From Haliotispira sp965263485 (GTDB lineage Bacteria; Spirochaetota; Spirochaetia; SP-2023): a DNA stretch of 64,000 nt. Under the pieces are notes generated by a model that did not search any database, was not told the DNA's origin, and saw only the letters and a list, made by a program, of their open reading frames with translations. The stretch spans positions 496,001-560,000 of the forward strand of contig CBDHHO010000001.1 in assembly GCA_965263485.1 (NCBI GenBank), written 5' to 3'. Positions 10,301 through 18,066 of the stretch are shown here, piece by piece. Every line of letters starts with the position of its first letter. Within the stretch, counting starts at the first letter, position 1. The translations under genes were made by a program, and so were the position numbers.

Positions 10301-10348
10301 TCGTTTGGGGATTTTTCGGGGCAGTACGTGCAATCAGAGGGGGAATGA
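7340..10348 (+). CDS. Type III restriction endonuclease subunit (Res)
   Basis: A 1002-residue superfamily 2 helicase-nuclease. Visible are Walker A as METGTGKTYVYL (about residue 95), a motif II of the form VDEPQS in place of the usual DEAD/DEAH-like box, motif III as SATH, then GWDNPNVFQICTL, and motif VI as QEIGRGLR. A C-terminal PD-(D/E)XK nuclease follows, with NPDWAVLVEV and FVVETKS spaced as in type III Res proteins. Res translocates or slides on DNA and cleaves in complex with Mod. The start follows the mod stop by one base, with AAGGA inside the end of mod. The length is in the normal range and no frame damage is visible, so the system should be able to restrict. Confidence 0.95.
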   Translation: MKIQFDSNLDFQKQAIESVAGIFEGQEICQTNFTVAPLQYTDQQSLPGLENDLGIGNKLKLLPEDIHKNIRKIQLRNGLPPSERMDSMDFTVEMETGTGKTYVYLRSIFEMNRLYGFTKFIIVVPSIAIKEGVAKALEITSEHFKELYENVTFDAFVYDSSKLSDVRNFATSPDIQIMVINIDAFRKSFTEPETENKANIIHRSHDRMTGAKPIEYIQETNPIVIVDEPQSVDTTSKSKEAIRSLNPLCTLRYSATHIDKHHMLYKLDSVDAYEQKLVKQIEVAGIEVIDGHNKAYIKLLSVDNQKSPLTAKIEIDCRMKNGSIKRKAVKVSSGADLLEAKYSGGRDLYDGYIIEDIYCEKGKEYISFTSKPEILKLGQAIGEVDPAEYKRLQIRKTIEEHLDKEMRLRPQGIKVLSLFFIDKVANYRCYDKDGNPQRGEFALMFEKEYTQAIRKPKYSTLFEGADLDTMATDVHNGYFAIDKKKDTAGNELLKDASGNTAADESAYNLIMKEKEKLLSFDSKLKFIFSHSALKEGWDNPNVFQICTLNETNSVIKKRQEIGRGLRICVNQDGERVHGFEVNTLTVMANESYEKFAEQLQKEIEQEEGITFGVVEEHLFANIVVPVDDYNNEYLGVDASKKLWDHLKTTGYIDTKGKVQDSLKTALKSDELELPEEFKHLVPQIAAVLKKVSGNLNIKNRDDKKKVSLNKAVFLSPEFKELWDRIKYKTTFRVDFDVEALATKCAEEIKANLQVGKARFIYRKAKAEIDRGGVHAEQVQETASVYEYRSSLPDLITYLQNETNLTRRTIVKIINDSGRLESFKNNPQKFIEQVSTIIQHQMRLFVVDGIKYHKIGDEHFYAQELFSDNELFGYLQKNMLESQKSVFDHVVYDSDVERGFAADFERNNDIKLYTKLPDWFEIDTPLGTYNPDWAVLVEVDGKEKLYFVVETKSTLFTDALRPNEKAKIACGKEHFKALGNEVEFAVTNSFGDFSGQYVQSEGE

Positions 10349-10411
10349 AGGGGGCGACAACTGGGAATTCTGAACCACTGTATTTACGGGAATGGCAGCG
10401 GAACTTCTAAC

Positions 10412-10657
10412 GGGAACTTCTAAAAACTCGCTTCCAATGCGAATCGCAGAGATTTTGCCGCGGAGACGCGGAGTAATGGGGAGGACCGTGCGCGGCAAGA
10501 GCCGACCTTCGGCAAAGAGCCTGCTTCCTCTCTTCGCTGACGGTGAGGAATGGCGAGGCGAAGCAGGCCATTCCTCACAAATCCTGCCGTAAGGCAGAAC
10601 TTTTACTCGGCCACAAGATCGCCGCTCAGCGCAAAATTGGAATTTTTAGAGGTGCCC
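10412..10657. mobile_element. Miniature inverted-repeat element (MITE), about 246 bp
   Basis: Begins with gggaacttctaaaaactcg and ends with gaatttttagaggtgccc, imperfect inverted ends of the window-wide repeat family. It contains no gene. The right inner part (aagatcgccgctcagcgc) is shared with the element ending at 61967. Confidence 0.65.
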
Positions 10658-10924
10658 ACAAGGCCTTCCCCCTTCTTGGAAGAGGGATTGGGAGCTCGGA
10701 GTTGCCCCAACGGCTGGAAAAACGCAGAGAGAGTTGGATGCATGCGCAAGGGCAGCTGGAGGCTCTGCGCACCATCGTCAAAGAACGACATAGAGATGCG
10801 TTTTGGGAGCCGGAAAAAAACAGAGCCGCCGGAAGGGTCAACGACACATCAATGAGTGAAATAATCTTGGACGGCTCGGTGGTTCGGGAATGCTTTGCCC
10901 CGTTGGCAGGCCGGTGCTCACCCG
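10658..10924. other. No recognisable gene
   Basis: The stretch between the MITE and the plsC-like gene has several short overlapping frames, none of which resembles a known family or has a good ribosome binding site. Nothing further can be supported. Confidence 0.5.
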
Positions 10925-11848
10925 TCAATCCAATACCGCTATGCCCCAACGGCTCATGTGATCGCTGATAAACTCGACAGTATGCTTGTGGGCTTTTCTG
11001 CCTCTGCCCTCCGCCGCCAACGGCGGGCCAAAAGCAAAGTGCACCCTACGCTCCGGATGCAGCCGGGGAATATACTGGACGGCCTTTGCCGCCAGACGGC
11101 TCCAGAAAGCAGTGCTGAGGGCGACTGGTACCACACGGACGCCTGCCTTGGCTGCCAAACGAGCGGCAATCGAGTTGAAGCGACTGCGACTGAACTGGTT
11201 TTCCTCCCGCGTACCTTGGGGGAATAGAATAACGGAGCGCCCTTCGCTCAAGATTTCGGACCCTTCGTGCAGCACGATTTCCAGATCTTGCAGCGGGTTC
11301 CGGCGCGCCAGCGCAATGTAGGGCCGGGAGCAGATCAGCGGCGCAAAATAGCCTTGGGCAAGGGCATCCTTGACCACGAAGGTGACCGGGCTGTAAGGGC
11401 TGATGTAGCCGCAGAGGGTCTGAGTCTCCAGCGTGCTCATGTGATTGACCGCAAAAACATAGGGCCCCTCCCGGCCAAAAGCCTGGCCGCTATCGGCAGA
11501 GCCGCGCAGCTGTTCCAAGCCTTCAATTTGAAAGCGGGCACCGTAGCTCTCAAAGAGGCGGGTCAATTCCAAACCGCTGCGGGCCCACAGAAAGTCGCTG
11601 TAATGGCCGCGCAAGGCCAAGGCCCGATCGCGTTGCACCACGCGAAAATACCGACAGAACATCGACAGCCCAGCGAGCAAGCTACCGGCCTTCTCGTCAT
11701 TGTATCTGCGGGGAATTTCGGCACTGCTGCGGTAGCTGCCACTGCGCAGATCCAGCGGCGGCTGCCACTCTTCTAAGCACAGCAGCTGCGATAATCGCTC
11801 GCGGGAGCGGGCCTCGACTGATTGCTTGGGAGGAAACCGGGCATTCAT
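10925..11848 (-). CDS. 1-acyl-glycerol-3-phosphate acyltransferase-like (PlsC family)
   Basis: A 307-residue PlsC-domain protein. The acceptor motif appears as NHMSTLE (the family consensus NHX4D, here with Glu for Asp), and block III as FPQGTREENQ about 90 residues later. Blocks II and IV are recognisable as YIALARR and VVPVAL. Family members transfer acyl groups to lysophosphatidate or related lipids at the inner membrane. An N-terminal extension of about 100 residues precedes the domain, and no clear transmembrane segment is seen. The Asp-to-Glu change in the catalytic dyad is conservative but unusual. The gene stands alone between repeats. The substrate could differ from lysophosphatidate. 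Confidence 0.8.
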   Translation of the reverse strand: MNARFPPKQSVEARSRERLSQLLCLEEWQPPLDLRSGSYRSSAEIPRRYNDEKAGSLLAGLSMFCRYFRVVQRDRALALRGHYSDFLWARSGLELTRLFESYGARFQIEGLEQLRGSADSGQAFGREGPYVFAVNHMSTLETQTLCGYISPYSPVTFVVKDALAQGYFAPLICSRPYIALARRNPLQDLEIVLHEGSEILSEGRSVILFPQGTREENQFSRSRFNSIAARLAAKAGVRVVPVALSTAFWSRLAAKAVQYIPRLHPERRVHFAFGPPLAAEGRGRKAHKHTVEFISDHMSRWGIAVLD

Positions 11849-11854
11849 ATTATA

Positions 11855-12084
11855 GGGGACCTCTAAAAATGGTATCGCTTCGCGAGTATTGTGCTATTGC
11901 CCTGCTTCTGCTTTGTCTTCCCTGGCAATAGTACCGCGTTCCAATGTGGATCGCTGGGATTTTTCGCGAGAGCAGGGCGGCAACTCGTTTTAATACTTTG
12001 TTGCATTGAAATGACTTGCCAACAAAGCAGCTCGCGGAAAAGATCGCGATTTCGCGCAAAATCAGAATTTTTAGAGGCCACCCC
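11855..12084. mobile_element. MITE, about 230 bp
   Basis: Starts with ggggacctctaaaaatggta and ends with cagaatttttagaggccacc. The inner sequence tatcgcttcgcgagtattg and what follows matches the element at 33115-33251. It fills the gap between plsC and the HD-GYP gene, and its right end touches the stop codon of the latter. Confidence 0.7.
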
Positions 12085-13251
12085 TTAAAGACTCTGGTAT
12101 AACTTTTGAATGACCGAAGCAATTTTCTTGTATGAAACAGGCCGTGCCACCTGTATCTTTTCGTTAGTCTGGATCACTGTGCCATTGACCGGCTTTTGGT
12201 CCGGCCCCAACAACAACTGAACTACCGGCAGGCGAGGATTTTGCGGATTATTGCGCAGTACCCGGCCAGTAGCTCCATTGCTAAGAATTACATAACTACC
12301 AACCGGATAAAGAGAAAGCAACTGAACTAAGAGCCGCACCAGATCGGCATCATACAGTACCTTTGCCCCTTTCAGAATGGTGAGTAGTACCGAATGAGGC
12401 AGGTGTGACTTGCGGAATTTCTGTTCTACAGTCATGTCCACATACGAAGTGACCAGACCCAAATAGCGGCCAAAACTGGAAATTTCCGCTGCCGCAAGAC
12501 CGCGCGGATAGCCCGAGCCATCCAGACGCTCGTGGTGATGTGCAATGCCTTCTATCACCTCAAGGGAAAAATCATAAGGATTAAGTAAGTCCAAACCTTC
12601 CCTTACATGAGCTTTTTGCTGTTCAAATTCTTTATTTGTTAAAGGATGATCCTTGTGGAACAAGTTGGCATATTTAACCATTCCAACTTTGTGAAACACT
12701 GCGGCAATAGCAAGGTTCAATAGCCGATGCTGTGGCATTTTGGCCGCATGGGCTAGGGCCACTGTCAAAATAAACGAATTGACCGCGCAAAGCTCAATCG
12801 GGCTGCCCGCCACTTGGAACTCCTGAAAACGCAGAATAGGCGAGCCCGTGCGTCGCACACTTTCAATTAAACACTTTACAGTATGGGCCGGTTCTTCCGG
12901 GGCAAAACGCTGCTGCTTATTGACCGTCTGATAGCTGCCGGTGATAAAATTGCAGATAGCCCGATGTAACTCTTGGGCCTGCTGCATATCGGCAATATCT
13001 TGCTGCATGATGTCGAGGCCGTTACTGAGAGCTGAAGTTGCCATATCCGGATCTTTGATACTATCCGCGCTGGCGCCACACAGCTCAAACTCTTTGATCT
13101 GCCACGCTTTGAAAATCTCTAAATCTTCTTCTCTGATTGCAATGTTACGAGGATGGAGCAGAAAATCATCGCAGTACAGATCGCCCTCCAGACTTCGCCG
13201 GGCAGAAATCTGCGAAAGGGTAATTCGTTTGGGTTTTGAGTTGTCAGCCAT
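12085..13251 (-). CDS. Degenerate HD-GYP domain protein
   Basis: A 388-residue protein with an HD-GYP domain at about residues 165-310. HHERLDGSGYPRGL is intact and matches the GYP signature. The HD pair itself reads FHKVGM instead of HDIGK, so the metal-binding aspartate and the GK are lost. The later VAD aspartate is also missing (GLVTSYVDM). Active HD-GYP enzymes hydrolyse cyclic di-GMP using these residues, so this protein is probably not a phosphodiesterase and may be a cyclic di-GMP receptor or a structural relic. The C-terminal 70 residues (VGSYVILSNGATGRVLRNN) form a small beta-rich domain found after some HD-GYP domains. No receiver domain is present. Confidence 0.85.
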   Translation of the reverse strand: MADNSKPKRITLSQISARRSLEGDLYCDDFLLHPRNIAIREEDLEIFKAWQIKEFELCGASADSIKDPDMATSALSNGLDIMQQDIADMQQAQELHRAICNFITGSYQTVNKQQRFAPEEPAHTVKCLIESVRRTGSPILRFQEFQVAGSPIELCAVNSFILTVALAHAAKMPQHRLLNLAIAAVFHKVGMVKYANLFHKDHPLTNKEFEQQKAHVREGLDLLNPYDFSLEVIEGIAHHHERLDGSGYPRGLAAAEISSFGRYLGLVTSYVDMTVEQKFRKSHLPHSVLLTILKGAKVLYDADLVRLLVQLLSLYPVGSYVILSNGATGRVLRNNPQNPRLPVVQLLLGPDQKPVNGTVIQTNEKIQVARPVSYKKIASVIQKLYQSL

Positions 13252-13376
13252 TCGGTGATTTCCTAAACTGCTTCCCGGAGTTTCACGCAGCCGGCCGGAG
13301 TTTCACGCAGCCGGAATGGGCAAGCTTCGGAACCTGATATCCAACGCCCTCCGAGTTGTGCCCTAGGAGGGGAACA

Positions 13377-14501
13377 TTGACTCTGCGCAAATTATTGGTG
13401 GGTTTTAATCTGAGCCTGCTTCTAATTTTGCTCTTCAGCGCGGCGCTGCCGCTCATTTTGCTGGGGCGCAACGTTAGCAGCCACTTTCACAGCAATACAA
13501 TAGGTATCGGCATAATGCTGTTTAGCTTTATAGCCATCAACCTGTATTTTGTCTGTAACTGGCCTTTATTTAACTATTTAGAAAAGGGGGACTGGCGTAA
13601 GCTGCTTGCTTTGCTGCGCGTTCATATCTTTGAACGACAGCGTTACTGCCGCCGCTATATTTGCTATTTTGTGGAAGTAGCGATTCGGCTCAACAACCTG
13701 CAATTGCTGCGCGAGCTGTTTGAAGAATTACAGTCCCAAGCCCGCCTGCCGGAGCAGTTGTCTGCCAGCTCCCATGGTCGGTTCTACCGACATGCGGCCT
13801 ATAAGCGGTATTGCAGAAAGCACCGGATTACTCGCAAGGCGAAACGCTGCCTATGTGAACACGCAATTGAACTGGGGCTACCGCAACTAATGGAAGATCC
13901 GGGCGGTGAGAGCGAGGTATATTTTGGGGAGTTGCGCGACTTTCCCGCATTCTGCCACAGGCGCTACCGGCACAAATACCGCTGGGCCGAGCTGTTTTAC
14001 GCCATTTCTTTGCTGGTGCAGGGCAAACTCCAATATGCAGCCAATTTGCTTGAAGCTATCTTATTGCACCAGATGCCCGGCAGCTCTTCCGCTCTCAAGC
14101 TGAAGGCAGCCGGGGCGAAACCAGCTTCGCTGTGGGCCCGGCGTCAACTACGCGAAGATGCCCTGTTGCAACTGCTAAGCATACATCTGCTAGAAGAATT
14201 GCAGGAAGATTCCCCCCAGAACAACGAGTCTACGGACTCAGATTCCGCCGGAGTCGGGGCACATATTCTTGTAGATCAGCAGCTGATTGAACTGAGGCGC
14301 AGCGAAATACAGAAGATATACGCGACTCCCAAACATTGGTTTGCGTATTTGTTCAAAGAGCAGAAACAGAATATCGCTATTGTCATGATTCAGCAGCTCA
14401 TTAATGCCGCCTATGAACAACAGCTGCGCCCCACACACCAGGCCTACCTGGCAAAAATGACACGGGGCAAGACCGATAAAACCTCGTTCGACTCTTTCTA
14501 G
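13377..14501 (+). CDS. Membrane-anchored protein of unknown function
   Basis: I do not recognise this family. The start is taken as TTG at 13377 because AGGAGGGG lies 5-6 nt upstream; a TTG 21 nt earlier has no such site. The 374-residue product has two N-terminal membrane helices, at about residues 5-27 (LLVGFNLSLLLILLFSAALP) and 38-60. A basic, cysteine- and histidine-containing cytoplasmic region of about 310 residues follows. It is rich in alpha-helical Leu/Ala/Glu segments (VQGKLQYAANLLEAILLHQ), suggestive of TPR-like helical repeats. It is divergent from, and possibly sharing a control region with, the HD-GYP gene. Confidence 0.6.
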   Translation: MTLRKLLVGFNLSLLLILLFSAALPLILLGRNVSSHFHSNTIGIGIMLFSFIAINLYFVCNWPLFNYLEKGDWRKLLALLRVHIFERQRYCRRYICYFVEVAIRLNNLQLLRELFEELQSQARLPEQLSASSHGRFYRHAAYKRYCRKHRITRKAKRCLCEHAIELGLPQLMEDPGGESEVYFGELRDFPAFCHRRYRHKYRWAELFYAISLLVQGKLQYAANLLEAILLHQMPGSSSALKLKAAGAKPASLWARRQLREDALLQLLSIHLLEELQEDSPQNNESTDSDSAGVGAHILVDQQLIELRRSEIQKIYATPKHWFAYLFKEQKQNIAIVMIQQLINAAYEQQLRPTHQAYLAKMTRGKTDKTSFDSF

Positions 14502-14588
14502 ACCGTATATCATCGCTCGTAGACTGTTGAAGATAGGCTCTCCAAAGGGCACCTTTAGGGCACCTCTAAAAACTCCCCACCACAGAAA

Positions 14589-14707
14589 GATGCTGGGAAC
14601 CACAATAATAAACTTGGTCCAGCCGAAGCGCTTGTTCATCTCGAAGTGGTTTTTATGTAGCAGTAGGTCTTTCCGGTTCCGGTCTCTATCTCCACGTCAA
14701 GGTCCAA
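14589..14707 (-). pseudogene. Relic of a second type III res gene (Walker A region)
   Basis: The minus strand reads LDLDVEIETGTGKTYCYIKT, then after a single-base frameshift FEMNKRFGWTKFIIVVPSI. This matches the Res helicase start region at about 7600-7720 (VEMETGTGKTYVYLRS, FEMNRLYGFTKFIIVVPSI) at the protein level but is not a DNA copy of it, so it derives from a different type III system. Both flanks are repeat material. About 40 codons survive. Confidence 0.8.
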
Positions 14708-14727
14708 TGATGACACCTGTCAAACCC

Positions 14728-14816
14728 AATTAGAAATGTCCCCATCCTCAGCCAAGTAGAAATGTCCCCATTGGGGACAAACTAAGCATAGCACAAGTGA
14801 GACTCCTTTCTCGTCT
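14728..14816. repeat. IS-end-like block shared with 62009-62083
   Basis: Contains gtcaaacccaattagaaatg, two aagtagaaatgtccccat-type repeats and agtgagactcctttctcgtc. The reverse complement matches 62009-62083 closely. Multiple AGAAATGTCC motifs are typical of the ends of some insertion sequences. The family is not certain. Confidence 0.5.
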
Positions 14817-14819
14817 CAA

Positions 14820-15095
14820 GGGCACCTCTAAAAATCCAGCACTGGACAAATCACAATTATTCAATTACAATAATATTGGAGGATCATTATGATTGAAATG
14901 ACAAGTGAAATAATATATCAGGATGTAGAACGTACAAATCCTTTTATATTCGAACTTAAAAAATCTATCGATTGGGATAGAATCTGAGAGACTATTTTTC
15001 AAAATATCCCTAAAAAGAAAAATAATTCTGGAAGGCCAAGATTCCCTGTCTCCCAAATGTTGCGCATTCTCATCCTTCAGGAAACCTACAACCTC
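14820..15095 (+). mobile_element. Truncated copy of the IS5-family element
   Basis: From gggcacctctaaaaatccag to about 15095 this matches the left end of the element at 62277, including the transposase start at 14889 (MIEMTSEIIYQDVERTNPF). A C-to-G change creates a stop at codon 36 (AGAATCTGA, where the full copy has AGAATCTCA). Similarity ends abruptly after the QETYNL codons, followed by about 95 bp of unassigned sequence. Confidence 0.9.
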
Positions 15096-15191
15096 AAAAC
15101 ATCTGAGACTATAACATGGTTTTGATATCCAGTCAACTAAAAAATTAGTAAATCAAACGAAATGGATACAGAAAAATCCATTGTCCCACAG

Positions 15192-15752
15192 CTATAGCGG
15201 TTTATGCTTACCATACCAGCGCGGGATTGAAATATCTGTCCGGACAGCTCCTTCTCCCTCTGCTTCCCCTTCGTTCCCATCTTTTTTCTCAAGGGCTCTT
15301 GCAGCAGAAAGGGCGGAAGAAATCAGGCCCGTCGGGACGGCAATAATTCCCAGGCCCAGCACCAACACCATAAACGTGAATATCTTGCCCCCGGTAGTCA
15401 CCGGATAGACATCCCCATACCCTACGGTCGTCAGTGTCACCAGCGCCCACCAGATACTCTGGAAAATTGACGAAAAGGCTTCCGGTTGGGCGGCATGCTC
15501 AAAGTAATAAATTCCAACTGCGGCAGTGATTGCTGCTGTGTAGGAGAAGGCAAGTTCTACCGTGATGGTAACGTCTTGGGTCACCGTACCCTCGTAATTA
15601 ACCATACCCGTGGCGGTAACAGTGTAAATATATTTACCGGCATCGGGAGCAACAGGCGTAGCCGATACTTTCCCGTCACTGGTAATCGCGAGAGTCAGGA
15701 CATTATTGACGTCGCTAATGCTTTGCAAGTTTGCCACTACCCCCGGCAGCAA
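15192..15752 (-). CDS. Chimeric potassium channel: beta domain fused to pore module
   Basis: The C-terminal half is a typical ion-channel pore: an S5-like helix ending in AAVGIYYFEHAAQPEAF, a pore helix SIWWALVTLT, the selectivity filter TVGYGD and an S6-like helix (FTFMVLVLGLGIIAVPTGLI). The S1-S4 helices of a normal voltage-gated channel are absent. In their place are about 65 residues of beta-rich, secreted-protein-like sequence (NVLTLAITSDGKVSATPVAP, GKYIYTVTATGMVNYEGTV). The only start is TTG at 15752 with no clear ribosome binding site, and an in-frame stop lies about 10 codons upstream. This may be a gene fusion made by recombination into a surface-lipoprotein locus, and may be a pseudogene. 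Confidence 0.65.
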   Translation of the reverse strand: MLPGVVANLQSISDVNNVLTLAITSDGKVSATPVAPDAGKYIYTVTATGMVNYEGTVTQDVTITVELAFSYTAAITAAVGIYYFEHAAQPEAFSSIFQSIWWALVTLTTVGYGDVYPVTTGGKIFTFMVLVLGLGIIAVPTGLISSALSAARALEKKDGNEGEAEGEGAVRTDISIPRWYGKHKPL

Positions 15753-15814
15753 GGTGCTGGACGGGGCGGAGAGTTAAAGCACAACGCCCACACGCCAAGC
15801 TACTTCAGACACCT

Positions 15815-16641
15815 CTACTGTGGAGTGTAGGAAACGCCTTTGACCCGGATAAGCTTCAAGTGTTCCGATGTTTCTTCTCCGTTTTGTCCGGCATTCGGGT
15901 CGAAATAAAACTCCCTCAAGTACCGGATATTGTCTCCGTTGAAGCTGCCGGAAAGGAACTTGCCGGTAGAGCCGTCGTTCAGAGTAAACTCCAGCTTGTC
16001 AAAGTCGATGTCGCTGGCGGAAGGACTGACAGTTGCGGTGGCTCCCTCTATGTTACTTCGGGACTGATTTGCGTTTATGAAATGGCTGTATTCTCTCCCG
16101 TCTGCAGCCGTGATCGTCCCCACACTGTCGCCACTGCCGACGGAAGATACCGTGATATTGCCGTCAGTGGTGATATCCATTTGTAAAACAGCGTAATAGA
16201 TGTTATTGGAGACACTTTTGTTGGACTTGCAAATATAATTTGGTGTACCGGGTACTACAAGATTCCGTTTGACATAATGTGTGTTGAAATTGGCGTCGAA
16301 ATAAGTACATACTTCGGAGAGGAAGTACCAGGTGCCGGCCAGCGGGGAGCCTGAAGGAGCCTCACTCCCGCTCTCGGGCGGCCCGCAGGCACTGAGGAAC
16401 AGGCCGGAAAGCAGTGCAGCGCAGAAAAAAGATTTCTGAAACAGTTTTCGGAAAATGGGGACTAAATTGCCCCCCCGGGGACTTGCGCAGTTTGAGAAGA
16501 GAAATAAAAGGATAAATGGGCGTAAAACTCCTGCAGAGAAATAATTTCCCCTGCTATATAGTTTTAATTTTTTCGATGAGCGATGAGCGATGAGCGATGA
16601 GCGATGAGCGATGAGCGAATTTTACTGAACTTGTGTTCCAT
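15815..16641 (-). CDS. Phase-variable lipoprotein 1 (OFF with six heptamer repeats)
   Basis: ATG at 16641 has AAGGAG nine bases upstream and begins MEHKFSKIRSSLIAHR. Six CGCTCAT repeats follow, after which this frame stops within 30 bp (HRKN stop). One reading frame over, the DNA stays open without a stop to 15815: SKKLKLYSRGNYFSAGVLRP, a hydrophobic stretch, a second one ending in the lipobox LFLSAC, then about 200 residues of beta-rich sequence (MDITTDGNITVSSVGSGDSV). No ATG, GTG or TTG start precedes the signal peptide in that frame. Four or seven repeats would join start and lipoprotein, giving about 277 residues. The function of the surface domain is unknown. Confidence 0.7.
16574..16615. 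repeat. Heptanucleotide tandem repeat, six copies, lipoprotein 1
   Basis: CGATGAG repeated six times on the + strand (CTCATCG on the coding strand), located 8 codons after the ATG of lipoprotein 1. Seven is not a multiple of three, so each gain or loss of one unit changes the reading frame. Confidence 0.95.
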
Positions 16642-16663
16642 AGTGCAATACTCCTTGGTATTA

Positions 16664-16683
16664 TTATGCAAAATAATGCATAA
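16664..16683 (-). promoter_or_regulatory. Inverted repeat upstream of lipoprotein 1
   Basis: TTATGCA, a 6-bp AT spacer, TGCATAA: a perfect 7-bp inverted repeat just upstream of the AAGGAG site and overlapping a possible -10 (CATAAT). An identical copy lies before lipoprotein 2. It may be an operator; the binding protein is unknown. Confidence 0.5.
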
Positions 16684-16940
16684 AGATGATGTTCCGGCCA
16701 AGGTCGGAATGGTTTTAATAAAAGATGAAATAGGGTTATAAAATAGCTTGTTCTTCTCAAAGAATATACTCTTTTCCGACGGAGGGCAAGAGAAATTGCA
16801 GGAAAATCTCCAAAAATTTGCTTTCCTGGGAAGTTGACCCTCCTCCCATGCGAGCTGGCGCAGCATGGGAGAAATGGGGAGGGCCGTGCGCAGCCAAGGC
16901 CCGACCTTCCTCTTTTGCGAGCTGACCCCCCTCAGGCTTC

Positions 16941-17972
16941 CTATTCGCCCTCTTTCAGCCCGGTAATTTCGCGATGGCTCAGGCCGGTAAACCTTGCAAT
17001 CTGCTCAATCGACAGCCCGGATTCTTTCATTTTTCGGGCAGCTTCACGCCGGCCTTCTTCCCGACCTTCTTTCCGGCCTTTCCGCATGCCTAGTTTTTCA
17101 CCTTCTTCCCGACCTTCTTCCCGACCTTCTTCCCGGCCTTTCCGCATGCCTAGTTTTTCACCTTCTTCCCAACCTTTCTGCATGCCCAGTTTTTCGCCTT
17201 CTTGTCTTCCTTCAGCTCTTAGATCGTCTGCCAGTGTTGCCAACATCTTCTGTACCTCCTCTGGTGCGGTGATTTGATTGTATTCTGATTCGTTCATGCC
17301 CTCGCCAAACAGCAGGGCAATCCAGCGCCTGAAAATGGTGATTTCGAGCCCGGGTTCATCGCGCAGGAATTCTATGATTTGCGGAATCTGGGCTTCCCAT
17401 TCCCCTGGTCTGCCGTATTTCTCGGCACAAATTACCGCGCTGATGAGGTTGTGCAATTTGTGGATTTTTGGGTCGGGGATGCGCTTCTCGTCAATGAGAG
17501 CATATTGAAAGTGGGGTAGGTATTTTGCGGGTATTTCGTTGCTGCTGATCAGTTCGCTGGTGTTGCGGGGCGCATTCCAGGGGCGGTCTCCGTTGTAGAG
17601 CACCAGCGGAAATACCGGGGGCAACTTGCCTTTGCTGTTTTTGCCTTCCTTGATGAGGCGTTCGTAAAACAGGGATATATAGCTGAGCAGGCGGATGGCC
17701 ATATGCTTGGGGGCTGTGGACTGGAATTCGAGCAGGATATACAGATAGGCTGTTTGGCTGTCTTGGTTGTCTTGGCTGTCCAGGCGCACCTCGTAAAGCA
17801 GGTCCGATTCGCGCTGCTGGAGCGTGGCAGAGAGGTGGGACGGGTCGAGTTTGTGCAGGCTGTCGGGCTGGATTTTGGCGCTAAAATCCTCCTCAACGAA
17901 GGCGTGGATGAGTTTGCACAGGATTGCCGGGTTCGAGAACAGGTATTTGTAAGCGCTGTCGCAACTTGCCAT
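16941..17972 (-). CDS. Rpn family nuclease (PD-(D/E)XK, transposase_31 type), copy B
   Basis: A 343-residue protein of the Rpn/YhgA-like family (recombination-promoting nuclease). The family N-terminus is clear (DSAYKYLFSNPAILCKLIHA). The catalytic core shows ESDLLYEVRL with its Asp, then AYLYILLEFQST with the ExQ motif. The C-terminus has degenerate Gly/Glu/Arg-rich repeats (GEKLGMRKGREEGREEG units, more than in copy A), then a short helical motif SGLSIEQIARFTGLS that resembles an HTH. Rpn proteins cut DNA and promote RecA-independent recombination in E. coli. The gene precedes lipoprotein 1 on the same strand and is a near-identical paralogue of copy A. Confidence 0.9.
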   Translation of the reverse strand: MASCDSAYKYLFSNPAILCKLIHAFVEEDFSAKIQPDSLHKLDPSHLSATLQQRESDLLYEVRLDSQDNQDSQTAYLYILLEFQSTAPKHMAIRLLSYISLFYERLIKEGKNSKGKLPPVFPLVLYNGDRPWNAPRNTSELISSNEIPAKYLPHFQYALIDEKRIPDPKIHKLHNLISAVICAEKYGRPGEWEAQIPQIIEFLRDEPGLEITIFRRWIALLFGEGMNESEYNQITAPEEVQKMLATLADDLRAEGRQEGEKLGMQKGWEEGEKLGMRKGREEGREEGREEGEKLGMRKGRKEGREEGRREAARKMKESGLSIEQIARFTGLSHREITGLKEGE

Positions 17973-18066
17973 AGCTTCAATATAGCTGTTTTGTCCATAT
18001 GGCGCAATAAAAAGAGGGATGGGGATATATCAGCGGCGGCGGCAATCTGTTGGCGCCCCCCCTCAA

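Larger units (their letters stand above)
14502..14819. other. Intergenic debris with two repeat ends
   Basis: Holds two motif copies (gggcacctttag at 14547 and gggcacctctaaaaactccc at 14558), the res relic annotated separately, and the aaatgtcccc-containing block. No intact gene. Confidence 0.6.

Noticed and set aside
10543..10968. Frame of 141 codons spanning the MITE and downstream gap
   Set aside because: Half lies in the repeat element and no family or ribosome site supports it.
14865..15056. Minus-strand frame across the truncated IS copy
   Set aside because: Antisense shadow of the transposase fragment.
16564..16866. 100-codon minus-strand frame over the repeat region
   Set aside because: Its last part is the leader of lipoprotein 1 read in the OFF frame; the rest has no coding pattern and is shared with 19060-19370 as non-coding DNA.
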